Assembly (NCBI RefSeq): GCF_018100985.1
Contig: NZ_JAGJEI010000001.1
Coordinates: 62,001 to 126,000, forward strand
Direction: 5' to 3'
Source: Pseudoalteromonas sp. MMG007
GTDB taxonomy: Bacteria; Pseudomonadota; Gammaproteobacteria; Enterobacterales; Alteromonadaceae
Length of the DNA stretch: 64,000 nt
Shown here: positions 8,650-19,587 of the stretch, one piece after another
How positions within the stretch are numbered: the stretch's first letter is position 1
Layout: every line of letters starts with the position of its first letter
Program-made: the position numbers and the translations under genes
The notes under the pieces: model-generated
The model's input: the letters and a program-made list of their open reading frames with translations, nothing else
What the model was told of the DNA's origin: nothing
Databases searched by the model: none

Positions 8650-11166
8650 TTATTGTTGGTAAAACGTTTTATTTTTTGATATTTTTTCAAGTTCATTTTT
8701 TATCTTTTCTACAGGTATTGGGCGGGCGATAAAGTAGCCTTGTCCGTAATCGACACCTATTTCTTTTAGTGCAAAAAATATCTCTTCATTTTCAACATAT
8801 TCAGCAACAGAGCGCTTATCTAAAGAGCGACTTATATCGTTAATAGCTTTAACAAGCGCTAAATCTATTGGATCGTTAAGCATGTCGCTCACAAACGATC
8901 CGTCTATCTTTACATGCTGTGCTGGTAACTGTTTTAAATAGTTAAAGGTGCTAAAGCCTGTACCAAAATCATCAATAGAGAAGTGACAGCCAAGTGTATT
9001 GAGCTTTTCTATCATTTTACGCGTTGCTTTTAAATTATTGATGCTGGCAGACTCGGTGATCTCAAAAATTATACGCGTTGGTGGTACTTGGTACTTTTCT
9101 AAATTTGATTCGATTAATGGTAGTAATCGCTCATCTAAAAATGATTGTGCCGATAAGTTAATTGCAACCTGATTGAGCTCAGGATGCTCTGCAACGCAAG
9201 CAATTGCATTACGTACAACGCATTGGTCCATCATAAATGTATCGTTTAGCATTTCTAATGAAGGGATAAATTGATTAGGGTAAATCAATTCACCATCATG
9301 TTTTAAGCGAAGTAGTGCTTCAAAGTAGGCAACCTTATTTTCTTTAAAGTCCCAAATAGGTTGGTAATGTAGCTCAATATTATCTTGTTGCAGAGCTTGT
9401 CGAATTTCGTGACCCCATTCAAGTCCTGTTTGAAGAGTATTATTTTGAGCATCTTCTTTTGAGTAACAATGCACTAAATTACGCCCTAGGTTTTTAGCAA
9501 TATATAAAGCGATATCTGCTTGTTTTAGACATTCGTTAGGGTCGCAATTTTGTGGCGTAATTTGTGTTAAGCCAATAGAGCAGCTAATGGTGTATATTTG
9601 ATCTTCTGATTTAAATGAATGCTTTTCAATGGCACTACATACACCTTCAGCAATGAGGTGAGCGTCTAATAAATTCATATCTGAGAGGATCACTGCAAAT
9701 TCATCGCCGCCAATTCTGCACACTAAGTGGTCGTCGCCAATATTAGCCTTAAATAACTGCGCTACTTCTTTTAGTACTATATCGCCCTGATGATGACCTT
9801 TGCTGTCATTAATTATTTTAAAGTGATCAAGGTCAATATATATAACAGCGTGTTCTACACCTTCGTAAGTGTACTTATCTTGGCATATTTTGTTGAGTTG
9901 CTGATCGAAGTAATAGCGATTGTGTAAGCCCGTTAGTGGGTCGTGATGCGCTAAATGACGAAGCTGAAGTTCTGCTTGTTTTCGCTCATGTATGTTATCG
10001 ATAGTGGCCGTTATTGTTGCGTTATTTCGGCTATTTTTAATTAGTTGAAGACGACACTCAACCCAAATCAGGTTGCCATTTTTATGGCTTAGCTTTACTT
10101 CTATTTGTTGTTGCTGCTGGCCACCATTTAAAATATCGCTAATGGTATGGGTAAGCTTTTGTTGATCATCTAAACTACAGTAATCACTCAGTGATTTTTG
10201 CAGCGTTGATTTTACACCAAAGCCACTTAAGGCCTCCCACGCGGGATTAATAAAGCGGATCAACCCCTGCTGATCAAGCTCAAGCACTACAGTATTTAAG
10301 TGCAGTAAAATACGCTGATGCGCTGAAAACAACTCTTTATAACGCACTTCACTAACACTTAACTGTTCTACTTTGTGCGCAAACTCTGCGTAACTGACCA
10401 TAAAATCTTCACGTCGCGCTGCATGATCGCACACTTTATTTAAGAATGAAGGGTCGTAGGGTGCTCGAATAAAATCGGTAACACCTGAGAGTAAAAGCTG
10501 CTCTGCGTAATCGGCATCGTCGCTTTCAATAATTGTTACAATGGCCTGTTTAGAATTATGCTGAAGGATTTCTTCAACCAATAAGCTTGAGCTTTGAGCG
10601 CTAGAAGAGGTTGCATCAAGTAACACGATTGAAAACTGCTGCTGGTTATAAGCGCTAAGAGCGGCTTTAGCAGTGGTAACATGCGTAATAGCAAAGTTTA
10701 ACTTTAGTTGCTCGCTGATATTGTCGGCATTTTCTTGAATTGGCTCTAACAGTAATAAGTTTAGCCTGCTACTTTTTTCTAAATGAGTAGAGAGCACATT
10801 CGCGAGTACTTGCGGTAGCATATCTTTATGCTCAAACGGTAATACTGCATCTATACCGTAACTTCGAGCGGTGGTTTCTGCTATGCGTTCACAATAAATA
10901 GGCGGAATGAGTAAAATAGGGGTGTTTTTTGGGGTTTTTAAGAGCCCTGATCGAATCATTCTTGAAAAGCGCCAGCCATCAATTTTACCAACGTTAAGAC
11001 CTGTAATTATAATATCGACAGGTTGTTGTTTTAATAGTCTTAAAGCTTGTTGGCTATCTTGGGCATCAATAAAGGTAAATACATCTAGGCTTTCAAGTGT
11101 GGCTCTAATCGCATGGCGTTCAGCACTACTTGCGTTTAATATAAGCAATTTTAGCTGGTTTGCCAC
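8650..11166 (-). CDS. Cyclic-di-GMP protein: two receiver-like domains, PAS, GGDEF, EAL
   Basis: A soluble 838-residue protein that should make and/or break cyclic-di-GMP. Order: receiver-like domain (1-125), second receiver-like domain (135-255), PAS with PAC (about 280-395), GGDEF (410-565), EAL (585-830). The GGDEF signature is intact (RIGGDEF near 486). The EAL domain keeps EALLR, NLSAQS, EITE, DDFGTG, KIDGSF and QGY, so both activities are possible; no RxxD inhibitory site is visible just before GGDEF. The first receiver lacks the usual acidic cluster and phospho-acceptor Asp, and the second lacks the conserved Lys. The start is GTG with GAGGG eight bases upstream. The gene stands alone. 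Confidence 0.93.
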   Translation of the reverse strand: MANQLKLLILNASSAERHAIRATLESLDVFTFIDAQDSQQALRLLKQQPVDIIITGLNVGKIDGWRFSRMIRSGLLKTPKNTPILLIPPIYCERIAETTARSYGIDAVLPFEHKDMLPQVLANVLSTHLEKSSRLNLLLLEPIQENADNISEQLKLNFAITHVTTAKAALSAYNQQQFSIVLLDATSSSAQSSSLLVEEILQHNSKQAIVTIIESDDADYAEQLLLSGVTDFIRAPYDPSFLNKVCDHAARREDFMVSYAEFAHKVEQLSVSEVRYKELFSAHQRILLHLNTVVLELDQQGLIRFINPAWEALSGFGVKSTLQKSLSDYCSLDDQQKLTHTISDILNGGQQQQQIEVKLSHKNGNLIWVECRLQLIKNSRNNATITATIDNIHERKQAELQLRHLAHHDPLTGLHNRYYFDQQLNKICQDKYTYEGVEHAVIYIDLDHFKIINDSKGHHQGDIVLKEVAQLFKANIGDDHLVCRIGGDEFAVILSDMNLLDAHLIAEGVCSAIEKHSFKSEDQIYTISCSIGLTQITPQNCDPNECLKQADIALYIAKNLGRNLVHCYSKEDAQNNTLQTGLEWGHEIRQALQQDNIELHYQPIWDFKENKVAYFEALLRLKHDGELIYPNQFIPSLEMLNDTFMMDQCVVRNAIACVAEHPELNQVAINLSAQSFLDERLLPLIESNLEKYQVPPTRIIFEITESASINNLKATRKMIEKLNTLGCHFSIDDFGTGFSTFNYLKQLPAQHVKIDGSFVSDMLNDPIDLALVKAINDISRSLDKRSVAEYVENEEIFFALKEIGVDYGQGYFIARPIPVEKIKNELEKISKNKTFYQQ

Positions 11167-11353
11167 GTTTTAAACCCTCAAATATAAATAACAATAAATT
11201 AACCAAACAAGAGTAATGATATTTAATCATAAGAACAAGAAAATTTAACGACTAAAATGCGACTAAGGTACCATAAGTTTGGCTGATTTCTTGAGCTTAA
11301 CACCCGTTACATATAAACTTGGCGCGATTTTAAATGATGTGGATTACTAAATT

Positions 11354-12385
11354 ATGCGCGTGGCTGACTTTAGCTTTGAATTACCCGATGAATTAATTGC
11401 ACGTTTTCCAAAAGCGGATAGAACCAGCAGCCGCTTACTTACTCTAGATGGTCCAACAGGTCAGGTTGAGCATAAAGTATTTAGTGACGTGCTTGATTTG
11501 GTAAATGAAGGTGACTTACTGGTATTTAACAATACCCGCGTTATTCCGGCGCGTATGTTTGGCCAAAAAGCGTCAGGCGGTAAAGTAGAAGTACTTGTAG
11601 AGCGTGTTGTTGATGAGCACAGAGTACTTGCCCATGTTCGCGCAAGTAAATCATTAAAGCCAGGTAACGAAGTTATTTTAGAAGGCAAAGCAAAAGCAAC
11701 AATGATTGCACGCCACGATACTTTATTTGAGCTTGAATTTGACCGCGATCAAAATGTACTGGATATATTAAACGACATTGGCCACATGCCATTACCGCCA
11801 TACATTGACCGCCCAGATACCGAAGCCGATAGAGAACGCTACCAAACTGTATATGGTGAAAAGCCAGGCGCAGTAGCAGCACCCACAGCGGGTTTACACT
11901 TTGATGATAAACTTATGGCTGCGCTTAAAAATAAAGGCGTGAATATGGCCTTTGTTACGTTGCACGTAGGTGCAGGAACATTTCAGCCAGTACGTGTAGA
12001 TAGTGTTGATGAACATGTTATGCACTCGGAGTACATAGAAGTGCCTGACGACGTAGTACAAGCTGTTGCGCAAACGAAGGCAAATGGCGGACGTGTAATT
12101 GCGGTTGGTACAACCTCAGTACGTTCACTTGAGTCGGCGGCTAAAATTCACGGTGGCAAATTAGATAGTTACTTTGGTGATACTGATATTTTCATTTTTC
12201 CGGGTTATCAGTTTAATGTTGTTGATGCCATGGTCACTAATTTTCACTTACCTGAATCAACGCTTATAATGTTAGTCAGCGCGTTTAGCGGCCAAGACAA
12301 TATTATGGGCGCTTACAATACGGCAATAGAGCAGCAATATCGCTTTTTTAGTTATGGCGATGCGATGTTTTTAACGCGAAAATAA
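11354..12385 (+). CDS. queA: S-adenosylmethionine:tRNA ribosyltransferase-isomerase QueA
   Basis: QueA transfers and rearranges the ribosyl part of S-adenosylmethionine onto preQ1-modified tRNA to form epoxyqueuosine, the step after Tgt. The 343-residue protein begins [16 protein letters not shown] and contains family blocks AAPTAGLHF and [10 protein letters not shown] and a C-terminal [10 protein letters not shown]. It precedes tgt and the yajC-secDF genes, as in E. coli. A terminator at 12412 separates it from tgt, so the two are probably not simply co-transcribed. Confidence 0.97.
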   Translation: MRVADFSFELPDELIARFPKADRTSSRLLTLDGPTGQVEHKVFSDVLDLVNEGDLLVFNNTRVIPARMFGQKASGGKVEVLVERVVDEHRVLAHVRASKSLKPGNEVILEGKAKATMIARHDTLFELEFDRDQNVLDILNDIGHMPLPPYIDRPDTEADRERYQTVYGEKPGAVAAPTAGLHFDDKLMAALKNKGVNMAFVTLHVGAGTFQPVRVDSVDEHVMHSEYIEVPDDVVQAVAQTKANGGRVIAVGTTSVRSLESAAKIHGGKLDSYFGDTDIFIFPGYQFNVVDAMVTNFHLPESTLIMLVSAFSGQDNIMGAYNTAIEQQYRFFSYGDAMFLTRK

Positions 12386-12411
12386 ATGCAAATTTAGCTA
12401 TTACTATTTAT

Positions 12412-12443
12412 AAAAACCCAACTACTTAGTTGGGTTTTTATTT
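12412..12443 (+). terminator. Terminator between queA and tgt
   Basis: AAAAACCCAACTA pairs with TAGTTGGGTTTTT around a short loop and is followed by ATTT. This is a strong Rho-independent terminator 27 bases past the queA stop, placed inside the conserved queA-tgt order. Confidence 0.85.
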
Positions 12444-12488
12444 ACCTATGAGAATACACAGTGAATTTGGTCCAGTTAATAGTAATAA

Positions 12489-13688
<1,200 letters not shown>

Positions 13689-13713
13689 ACTTTAAAATTA
13701 AAGAGGAAGTATC

Positions 13714-14049
13714 ATGAGTTTATTTATTTCAAATGCACACGCAGCAGCTGGTCAACCTGCAGCCGGCGGTGGCTGGGAAATGCTAATAATGTTAGCTATT
13801 TTCGGCTTAGTTTTTTACTTTTTAATCTACCGCCCACAAGCTAAGCGCGTTAAAGAACACAAAAGCTTAATGAGCGCGATGGCTAAAGGAGATGAAGTAC
13901 TTACCCAAGGTGGTTTAGTAGGTAAAATTGTGAAGATTACTGAAGATAAAGATTTCATCGTTATCTCATTAAACGAGCAAGCTGAAGTAACAGTACAAAA
14001 ATCTGCAGTATCTGCAGTATTGCCAAAAGGCACAATGAAGTCGCTATAA
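13714..14049 (+). CDS. yajC: Sec translocon accessory protein YajC
   Basis: A 111-residue single-pass membrane protein that joins SecD and SecF in the accessory complex of SecYEG. One hydrophobic helix (about 22-41) is followed by the family motif [15 protein letters not shown] and a soluble domain ([15 protein letters not shown]). AAAGAGG precedes the ATG. It stands between tgt and secD as in E. coli. Confidence 0.95.
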   Translation: MSLFISNAHAAAGQPAAGGGWEMLIMLAIFGLVFYFLIYRPQAKRVKEHKSLMSAMAKGDEVLTQGGLVGKIVKITEDKDFIVISLNEQAEVTVQKSAVSAVLPKGTMKSL

Positions 14050-14068
14050 AAATAATAAGGACGACCCC

Positions 14069-15928
14069 GTGTTAAACAAGTTTCCAGTTTGGAAGTATTT
14101 ACTTGTTTTAGCTGTGGTAGCTATTGGCGTTTTATATGCTTCTCCAAACTTGTATGGTCGCGATCCGGCCATTCAAGTTTCGGGTGCTAAAGGTGCCGAT
14201 GTAGACCTCGCTGTTGTAGACAAAGTAAACGCAACCCTCAAAAAACATAACGTAACTGTTAAATCGACTAAGCTTGAAGATGGACAAATACTTGTTCGTT
14301 TCAAAAATGTTGAAGAGCAGCTTAAAGCGCAAGACTTATTGCGTGATTCATTAAGTGACGATTACGTTTCTGCTATTAATATGGCTCCGGCTCAACCTAC
14401 TTGGTTAAAATCACTCGGTGGTAACCCAATGAAGCTAGGTCTTGATTTAAGTGGTGGCGTACATTTCACCATGGAAATCGACATGGCAACTGCGGTTGAT
14501 AACCAGCTTGAGCAAATGGAACAAGACTTTAGAAGCGATTTACGCGAAGAAAAACTACGTTATCGTAGTGTTCGCCGTGTAGCTGGCTCTGAGCGTATGC
14601 GTGTAGAAATGCGTACTGAAGAAGATAAAGACGCTGCAGAGCGCTTATTAGAGTCTCGTTACCCATTAAATGTTTACATTGATGATAGCAGCAACGATAA
14701 AGCATTTTTTGCCACCATGAGTGAGCAAAAGCTTAAAGAAATTCGTGACTACGCAATTAAGCAAAATGAAACGATTATTCGTAACCGTATCAACCAAATT
14801 GGTGTTGCAGAGCCAAATGTACAGCGCCAAGGTGCTGAGCGTATTATTGTGCAATTACCAGGTGTTCAAGATACCGCTCGCGCTAAAGAAATTTTAGGCG
14901 CTACGGCAACGCTTGAGTTTCGTGAAGTAGACGAAAACGCCGATCCAAGTGCAGCTGCTCAAGGTCGTATCCCAGCGGGTACTGAAATGATCATGAGCCG
15001 CGACGGTTACCCTGTTGTACTTAAAAAACGTATTATTCTTGAAGGTAGCCATATTACTGGCGCGCAATCAGGTAGTGATGAGTACCAACGTCCACAAGTA
15101 AGTATTACTTTAGATAGCAAAGGTGGGGCAAAAATGAATGCCTTCACCAAACGTGCTATTGGTAAACGTATGGCCACAGTATTTATTGAATACAAGCCAT
15201 CAGGTAAAAAGGATGAAAACGGTAAGGCGCTTCCACCAATTAAGGTAGAAGAAGTTATTAACGTTGCGACTATTCAAGCTCGACTTGATCGCTCATTCCG
15301 CATTACAGGTATCGATAACCCGGCTGAAGCGCATAACTTAAGCTTACTACTTAGAGCGGGTGCACTTGTAGCACCAATTCAAATAGTAGAAGAGCGCACA
15401 GTAGGGCCAAGCCTAGGTCAAGAAAACATTGAAGCAGGTATGACAGCTGTTGCACTTGGTTTTGCGTTTGTACTTGCCTTTATGCTTATTTACTACAAGG
15501 GCTTTGGCTTAGTAGCTAACTTAGCGCTCGCGGCTAACTTAGTGCTTATTGTAGGTATTATGTCGCTTATTCCGGGCGCTACATTAACGCTGCCAGGTAT
15601 TGCTGGTATTGTATTAACCGTAGGTATGGCAGTAGATGCTAACGTACTTATTTTTGAACGTATTCGTGAAGAGCTGGCCGATGGCCGTAGCCCTCAACAA
15701 GCCGTTCATTTTGGTTATGACAGCGCTTTTAGCACTATATTTGATGCCAATATCACCACCCTAATTGCTGCCATTATATTGTTTGCCGTGGGCACAGGCC
15801 CAATTGCAGGCTTTGCGGTTACATTAGCAATTGGTATTTTAACTTCAATGTTTACAGCTATTGTTGGTACCCGCGCGGTAATCAACTTTATTATTGGCGG
15901 TAAACGTGTTGATAAACTTTCAATTTAA
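14069..15928 (+). CDS. secD: Protein translocase subunit SecD
   Basis: SecD uses the proton-motive force to help pull exported proteins across the inner membrane. The gene starts with GTG, preceded by AAGG; the first residues LNKFPVWKY match the E. coli start, where GTG is also used. There is a membrane segment at 7-26, a large periplasmic domain beginning near [16 protein letters not shown] (about 125-140), and five further segments in the C-terminal third (about 450-610) with [17 protein letters not shown]. Length 619 aa, close to E. coli (615). secF begins nine bases after its stop. Confidence 0.97.
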   Translation: MLNKFPVWKYLLVLAVVAIGVLYASPNLYGRDPAIQVSGAKGADVDLAVVDKVNATLKKHNVTVKSTKLEDGQILVRFKNVEEQLKAQDLLRDSLSDDYVSAINMAPAQPTWLKSLGGNPMKLGLDLSGGVHFTMEIDMATAVDNQLEQMEQDFRSDLREEKLRYRSVRRVAGSERMRVEMRTEEDKDAAERLLESRYPLNVYIDDSSNDKAFFATMSEQKLKEIRDYAIKQNETIIRNRINQIGVAEPNVQRQGAERIIVQLPGVQDTARAKEILGATATLEFREVDENADPSAAAQGRIPAGTEMIMSRDGYPVVLKKRIILEGSHITGAQSGSDEYQRPQVSITLDSKGGAKMNAFTKRAIGKRMATVFIEYKPSGKKDENGKALPPIKVEEVINVATIQARLDRSFRITGIDNPAEAHNLSLLLRAGALVAPIQIVEERTVGPSLGQENIEAGMTAVALGFAFVLAFMLIYYKGFGLVANLALAANLVLIVGIMSLIPGATLTLPGIAGIVLTVGMAVDANVLIFERIREELADGRSPQQAVHFGYDSAFSTIFDANITTLIAAIILFAVGTGPIAGFAVTLAIGILTSMFTAIVGTRAVINFIIGGKRVDKLSI

Positions 15929-15937
15929 GGAGCAGAC

Positions 15938-16885
15938 ATGCAGATTTTAAGTTTGGGTAGCAGAACCCTTCGTTTCATGTCTCTTCGTAAAGTGGCTATG
16001 GGCTTTTCGACGTTATTGATAATCGCGTCGCTTGCGTCAATTTTTGTTAAAGGTTTAAACTTTGGCTTAGATTTTACCGGCGGTACTGCAGTAGAGGTGG
16101 GCTTTTCACAGCCTGCAGATCTAAAAAAGGTACGTGATGTACTTGGTGAAAATGGCTTTTCTGATGCTTCAGTACAATTATTTGGCTCAAGCCAAGAAAT
16201 TTTAGTACGCCTAGCGCCTCGCGGAAGCGATGTAAAAGCAGAAGTTATTGGTAACCAAGTAATTGCCGCATTAAAACAAGCAGACGACAGCGTAGTAATG
16301 CGCCGCATTGAGTTTGTTGGCCCAAGCGTAGGTGAAGACTTAAAAGAGCAGGGTGGCCTTGCCATGTTAACTGCGCTTATTTGTATCTTAATCTATGTAG
16401 CATTTCGCTTTGAGTGGCGTTTTGCAGTAGGTGCGGTGGGTGCGTTACTACACGACGTTATTATTACAGTTGGTTTGTTTTCGGTATTAGGGTTAGAGTT
16501 TGATTTAACAATACTAGCGGCAATTCTTGCGGTAATAGGTTACTCGCTCAACGATACTATTGTTGTATCTGACCGTATTCGTGAAAACTTCCGCAAGGTA
16601 CGCATTGACGACACTATCGAAATTATTGATTTGTCTTTAACGCAAACACTTAATCGTACACTTGTAACATCAATCACTACTATTTTAGTATTGATTGCCT
16701 TGTTTGCATGGGGCGGACAAACCATTCATGGTTTTGCAACTGCATTACTCTTTGGTGTGTTTATTGGTACTTACTCTTCTGTTTATGTTGCAAGTTCGGT
16801 TGCTATAGCAATGGGCGTAAGCAAAGAAGATTTAATACCTGAAGTGATAGAAAAAGAAGGTGCAGACCAAGACGCTATGCCGTAA
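15938..16885 (+). CDS. secF: Protein translocase subunit SecF
   Basis: SecF is the smaller partner of SecD. The 315-residue protein (323 in E. coli) has the N-terminal SecF motif NFGLDFTGGT (about 42-51), a periplasmic domain, and the conserved membrane block IGYSLNDTIVVSDRIREN. AGGAG lies just upstream of the ATG. It is the last gene of the tgt-yajC-secD-secF unit, which ends at the terminator at 16902. Confidence 0.97.
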   Translation: MQILSLGSRTLRFMSLRKVAMGFSTLLIIASLASIFVKGLNFGLDFTGGTAVEVGFSQPADLKKVRDVLGENGFSDASVQLFGSSQEILVRLAPRGSDVKAEVIGNQVIAALKQADDSVVMRRIEFVGPSVGEDLKEQGGLAMLTALICILIYVAFRFEWRFAVGAVGALLHDVIITVGLFSVLGLEFDLTILAAILAVIGYSLNDTIVVSDRIRENFRKVRIDDTIEIIDLSLTQTLNRTLVTSITTILVLIALFAWGGQTIHGFATALLFGVFIGTYSSVYVASSVAIAMGVSKEDLIPEVIEKEGADQDAMP

Positions 16886-16901
16886 CTAGGTTTGCAGTTA
16901 A

Positions 16902-16932
16902 TAAAAAACCGCTCTTATGAGCGGTTTTTTTA
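16902..16932 (+). terminator. Terminator after secF
   Basis: AAAAAACCGCTC pairs with GAGCGGTTTTTT around a four-base loop and the T-run continues downstream. This is a strong terminator 16 bases past the secF stop. Between it and 17065 I see no gene or clear signal. Confidence 0.9.
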
Positions 16933-17065
16933 TGAGCGTATTTAATTTAAATTCAGTAAAGCTGCTAAGTACATCGCATACTGCATTTCGTTTGTAAAAA
17001 GTTATTAGCAAAGTTGTGGCAAAAGCACTTTGGTAAATTTTAACAAGAGATTTAAATTAAGCACA

Positions 17066-17091
17066 AAAAAAGGAGCCTAAGCTCCTTTTTA
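17066..17091 (-). terminator. Terminator after suhB, bidirectional shape
   Basis: AAAAAAAGGAGC and GCTCCTTTTT form a stem around CTAA. On the minus strand it ends in seven T residues and would terminate suhB. A short separate palindrome, TACCA-N8-TGGTA, lies between it and the gene at 17096-17113. Confidence 0.85.
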
Positions 17092-17124
17092 GTCATACCA
17101 ATTTAGACTGGTATAAATAGTTTA

Positions 17125-17928
17125 TTAGCGAAGTAACGACTCAGATAACACTGGACGAATTTCACGAATAATAGCTTGAGTCAATTTTGGTGCGCCACAG
17201 ATAATATTTCCACTGTGGTTATAGTTATTACCACCAGCAAAATCTACTACCATTCCGCCCGCTTCTTTAACCATAAGCTCACCTGCAGCAGAGTGCCAAG
17301 GTTTTAAACCAATTTCAAAAAAGCCATCAACACGGCCAGCAGCAACGTATGCCATATCTAAAGCAGAACAACCTGCACGGCGGATATCAGCTGTATGCAC
17401 AAACAATGCTTTAAATGCTTCAGTGTATGCATCCATGTGGTGTTTGTTTTTGAAAGGGAAACCAGTAGCAAGTACAGTGCCCGCAAGTACTGTTGTTTTG
17501 CTTACACGAAGACGTTTGCTGTTAAGTTGTGCGCCTTGACCTTTAGAAGCTGTGAAAAGCTCGCCACGAATTGGATCATAAATCACGGCTTGGTCTAAAC
17601 GACCCTTAACTTTAAGTGCAATAGAGATTGCGTAATGAGGGATACCTTTGATGAAGTTAGTTGTTCCATCGATAGGATCTACAATCCATTGGTAATCTGC
17701 ATCCTTGCCTTTGTGCTCACCTAGTTCTTCACCAACAATAGAGTGGGTAGGGTAAGACTGTAAAATTGTGTCGCGAATTACGGCTTCGGCTTCTTTATCA
17801 ATATTAGTTACTAAGTCGTTAGCGCCTTTTTGTTGCACTTCAACTTTTGATAAATCTTCGCCTGCGCGAAGTAAAATTTTGCCTGCGTTACGCGCAGCGC
17901 GAACCGCAATGTTTAACATTGGATGCAT
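17125..17928 (-). CDS. suhB: SuhB, inositol monophosphatase family / rRNA antitermination factor
   Basis: E. coli SuhB is an inositol monophosphatase that also serves in the Nus antitermination complex on rRNA operons. The ATG at 17928 gives 267 aa, the E. coli length, and the same first residues MHPMLNIAVRAAR; a longer frame from 18030 is rejected. The metal-site residues EE (67-68) and DPIDGTTNF (84-92) are present, but the second motif reads WHSAAGEL (211-218) where E. coli has WDFAAGEL, so the metal-ligand Asp212 is His. Phosphatase activity may be weak or lost while the transcription role remains. It has its own terminator. Confidence 0.94.
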   Translation of the reverse strand: MHPMLNIAVRAARNAGKILLRAGEDLSKVEVQQKGANDLVTNIDKEAEAVIRDTILQSYPTHSIVGEELGEHKGKDADYQWIVDPIDGTTNFIKGIPHYAISIALKVKGRLDQAVIYDPIRGELFTASKGQGAQLNSKRLRVSKTTVLAGTVLATGFPFKNKHHMDAYTEAFKALFVHTADIRRAGCSALDMAYVAAGRVDGFFEIGLKPWHSAAGELMVKEAGGMVVDFAGGNNYNHSGNIICGAPKLTQAIIREIRPVLSESLLR

Positions 17929-18150
17929 GGTGTTACCTTTGGGTTGTAAAAGAACGTTTGTATATTTCAGCCGGCGTATTTTAGCGACTTTTGACATAAA
18001 GTAAACAATAAACCCTAAATAAATATGCATGTTTTTTATACAGCGCTAAAAGTACCTGTGTTTTAAAGCATAATTAATTTTAAATAATGCTTTACCTAAA
18101 GTTAGCTTGAGGTTTTATCGTGACCTCAACTTAAACAAATAAGGAAAATT

Positions 18151-18567
18151 ATGTATTTAGAACACGTAAACTTAGTCGCAAACGATATCGATTCTATGCT
18201 TGAGTTTTATCAAGCTGCATTTCCGTATTGGTCAATTAGGAGTGAAGGAAAAGGCGATTGGTATGGTAAGCCAAGACGTTGGGTACACTTTGGTGATGAA
18301 ACCCATTACATTGCCATAAGCGACCATGGTGAGGGAGAAAACAGGTACTTGTCTGGGCATCAAGTTGGTTTTGCTCACTTTGCTTATGTTACTAGCAATA
18401 TAAATGCAGTAGTAACGCGTTTAAAAAAAGCGGGCTTTAATATAAGTAAAAATGGGAGTGCTAATCCATTTAGAAAAAATGTGTATTATATTGATCCCGC
18501 AGGCTTTGAAATAGAGTTTGTAGAATATTTAAGTGATATACCCAGTGAGCGAAATAACGACTTATAA
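18151..18567 (+). CDS. VOC (glyoxalase/dioxygenase) superfamily protein
   Basis: A 138-residue single-unit protein of the vicinal-oxygen-chelate fold. The beginning MYLEHVNLVANDIDSMLEFYQAAF and the ending YYIDPAGFEIEFVEY are the two beta-alpha-beta halves. Candidate metal ligands are His5 and the Glu of FEIEFVEY, with a middle His in FAHFAYVT. AAGGAAA precedes the ATG. The substrate cannot be read. It is convergent with the LiaF-like gene, sharing a hairpin between the stops. Confidence 0.8.
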   Translation: MYLEHVNLVANDIDSMLEFYQAAFPYWSIRSEGKGDWYGKPRRWVHFGDETHYIAISDHGEGENRYLSGHQVGFAHFAYVTSNINAVVTRLKKAGFNISKNGSANPFRKNVYYIDPAGFEIEFVEYLSDIPSERNNDL

Positions 18568-18572
18568 CCATT

Positions 18573-18600
18573 TTTAACACCGCAAAGCGCGGTGCTAAAA
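18573..18600. terminator. Shared hairpin between convergent genes
   Basis: TTAACACCGC and GCGGTGCTAA form a 10-bp stem with one mismatch around AAAGC, flanked by TTTT on the left and AAAA on the right. It lies between the stops of the VOC gene and the minus-strand LiaF-like gene and could terminate both, modestly. Confidence 0.6.
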
Positions 18601-18607
18601 TAGTGTG

Positions 18608-19270
18608 TTATGAGCGACTGTTACCAGCGCCAAGCTGGGCTTTTAGTTCATTAGCAAAACTTATAAATTTTTCTTTAATTGTGCGTTTAACTTTTACTTC
18701 TACCGAACCCAATATAGCCTTGCCTTCAATGTGAATTGTTGGGCCTTGGCGCTTATTAAGCGATACCGACTTATTTTCAAAGCTGCTTAATGTACAAAAC
18801 ATTTTAGATACTACATTCACATGCTCCGGCACGTATATTTCATCACTACCAAAAATACAGTTAACGTGAATAGTTACGTTTTGATGTGTAAATATAGCAT
18901 CGGTAAAATCAAGTACTACAGAGCCCATATAGTTATGTAGATATATGTTTTTTGGTACAACCCATTGGCCACTTCGCTCATTAGAGCCTAATATGCTGCG
19001 CAAGGTAAAGTCGTCATCGCTGTTTTGTTGTGCACTATAATTTGGAGAAAACTGCGTGTGTTTGTGTGCTTTATATTGGTTATCGGTGTTAAGTGTTAAA
19101 TCTTCCACTAAGTTCATTAATGCTTCGTTTGAGCTCGCATCCATCGCTTCATCTAAACGTCGTTCAAATGCCTCTACAGAAATAACCCCATGGCTGTAAT
19201 TATAAATTAGCTGATCAATCACTTGTTCACGAACGTGTTCTATTGGGCGGTCTTCAATTTTTACAGACAT
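18608..19270 (-). CDS. LiaF-like / DUF1707-type cytoplasmic protein
   Basis: A 220-residue protein with no membrane segment. Residues about 5-58 resemble the short helical DUF1707/SHOCT-like module (VISVEAFERRLDEAMDA). The C-terminal half is beta-rich and resembles the C-terminal domain of LiaF-type cell-envelope stress proteins (MGSVVLDFTDAIF, then repeated beta strands such as IHVNCIFGSDEIYVP). AAGGA sits about ten bases upstream of the ATG at 19270; an in-frame TTG at 19279 is less likely. It is divergent from the BON-domain gene. The similarity was judged by eye, so the function is uncertain. Confidence 0.72.
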   Translation of the reverse strand: MSVKIEDRPIEHVREQVIDQLIYNYSHGVISVEAFERRLDEAMDASSNEALMNLVEDLTLNTDNQYKAHKHTQFSPNYSAQQNSDDDFTLRSILGSNERSGQWVVPKNIYLHNYMGSVVLDFTDAIFTHQNVTIHVNCIFGSDEIYVPEHVNVVSKMFCTLSSFENKSVSLNKRQGPTIHIEGKAILGSVEVKVKRTIKEKFISFANELKAQLGAGNSRS

Positions 19271-19587
19271 TAGGATCAATCCTTTTATTTAGTTAGTACC
19301 AATAGAAAAGCAATCAACGTACCAATTTAAAAATACTTAAATATCAGTGGTTTATTTTATAGCGATGTTTAAGCGTTGTTTATATTAACGATAGATTAAT
19401 CAAAATTGCAATTATCTAGTTATTTTCACTACTTGAGAAAGTTTTACCGATAAGCCTGTAAAACTTTACTTGAGGCCCAGAGACTAAAAATACGAATTAA
19501 ACCTCAACCAATTGAATTTTATACATAAATAAAGTTGGCCTAAAGCTCGCATTAATAAATTCGTCTTTAATCAAAAGGAGAAAGATT
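19271..19587. promoter_or_regulatory. Divergent intergenic region, LiaF-like gene and BON gene
   Basis: This 317-base AT-rich region must hold promoters for both flanking genes. A strong AAAAGGAG ribosome-binding site stands before the BON gene at 19588. I see no ORF and no well-scoring operator, only short TACCAAT repeats near 19307 and 19321 that I cannot interpret. Confidence 0.45.
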
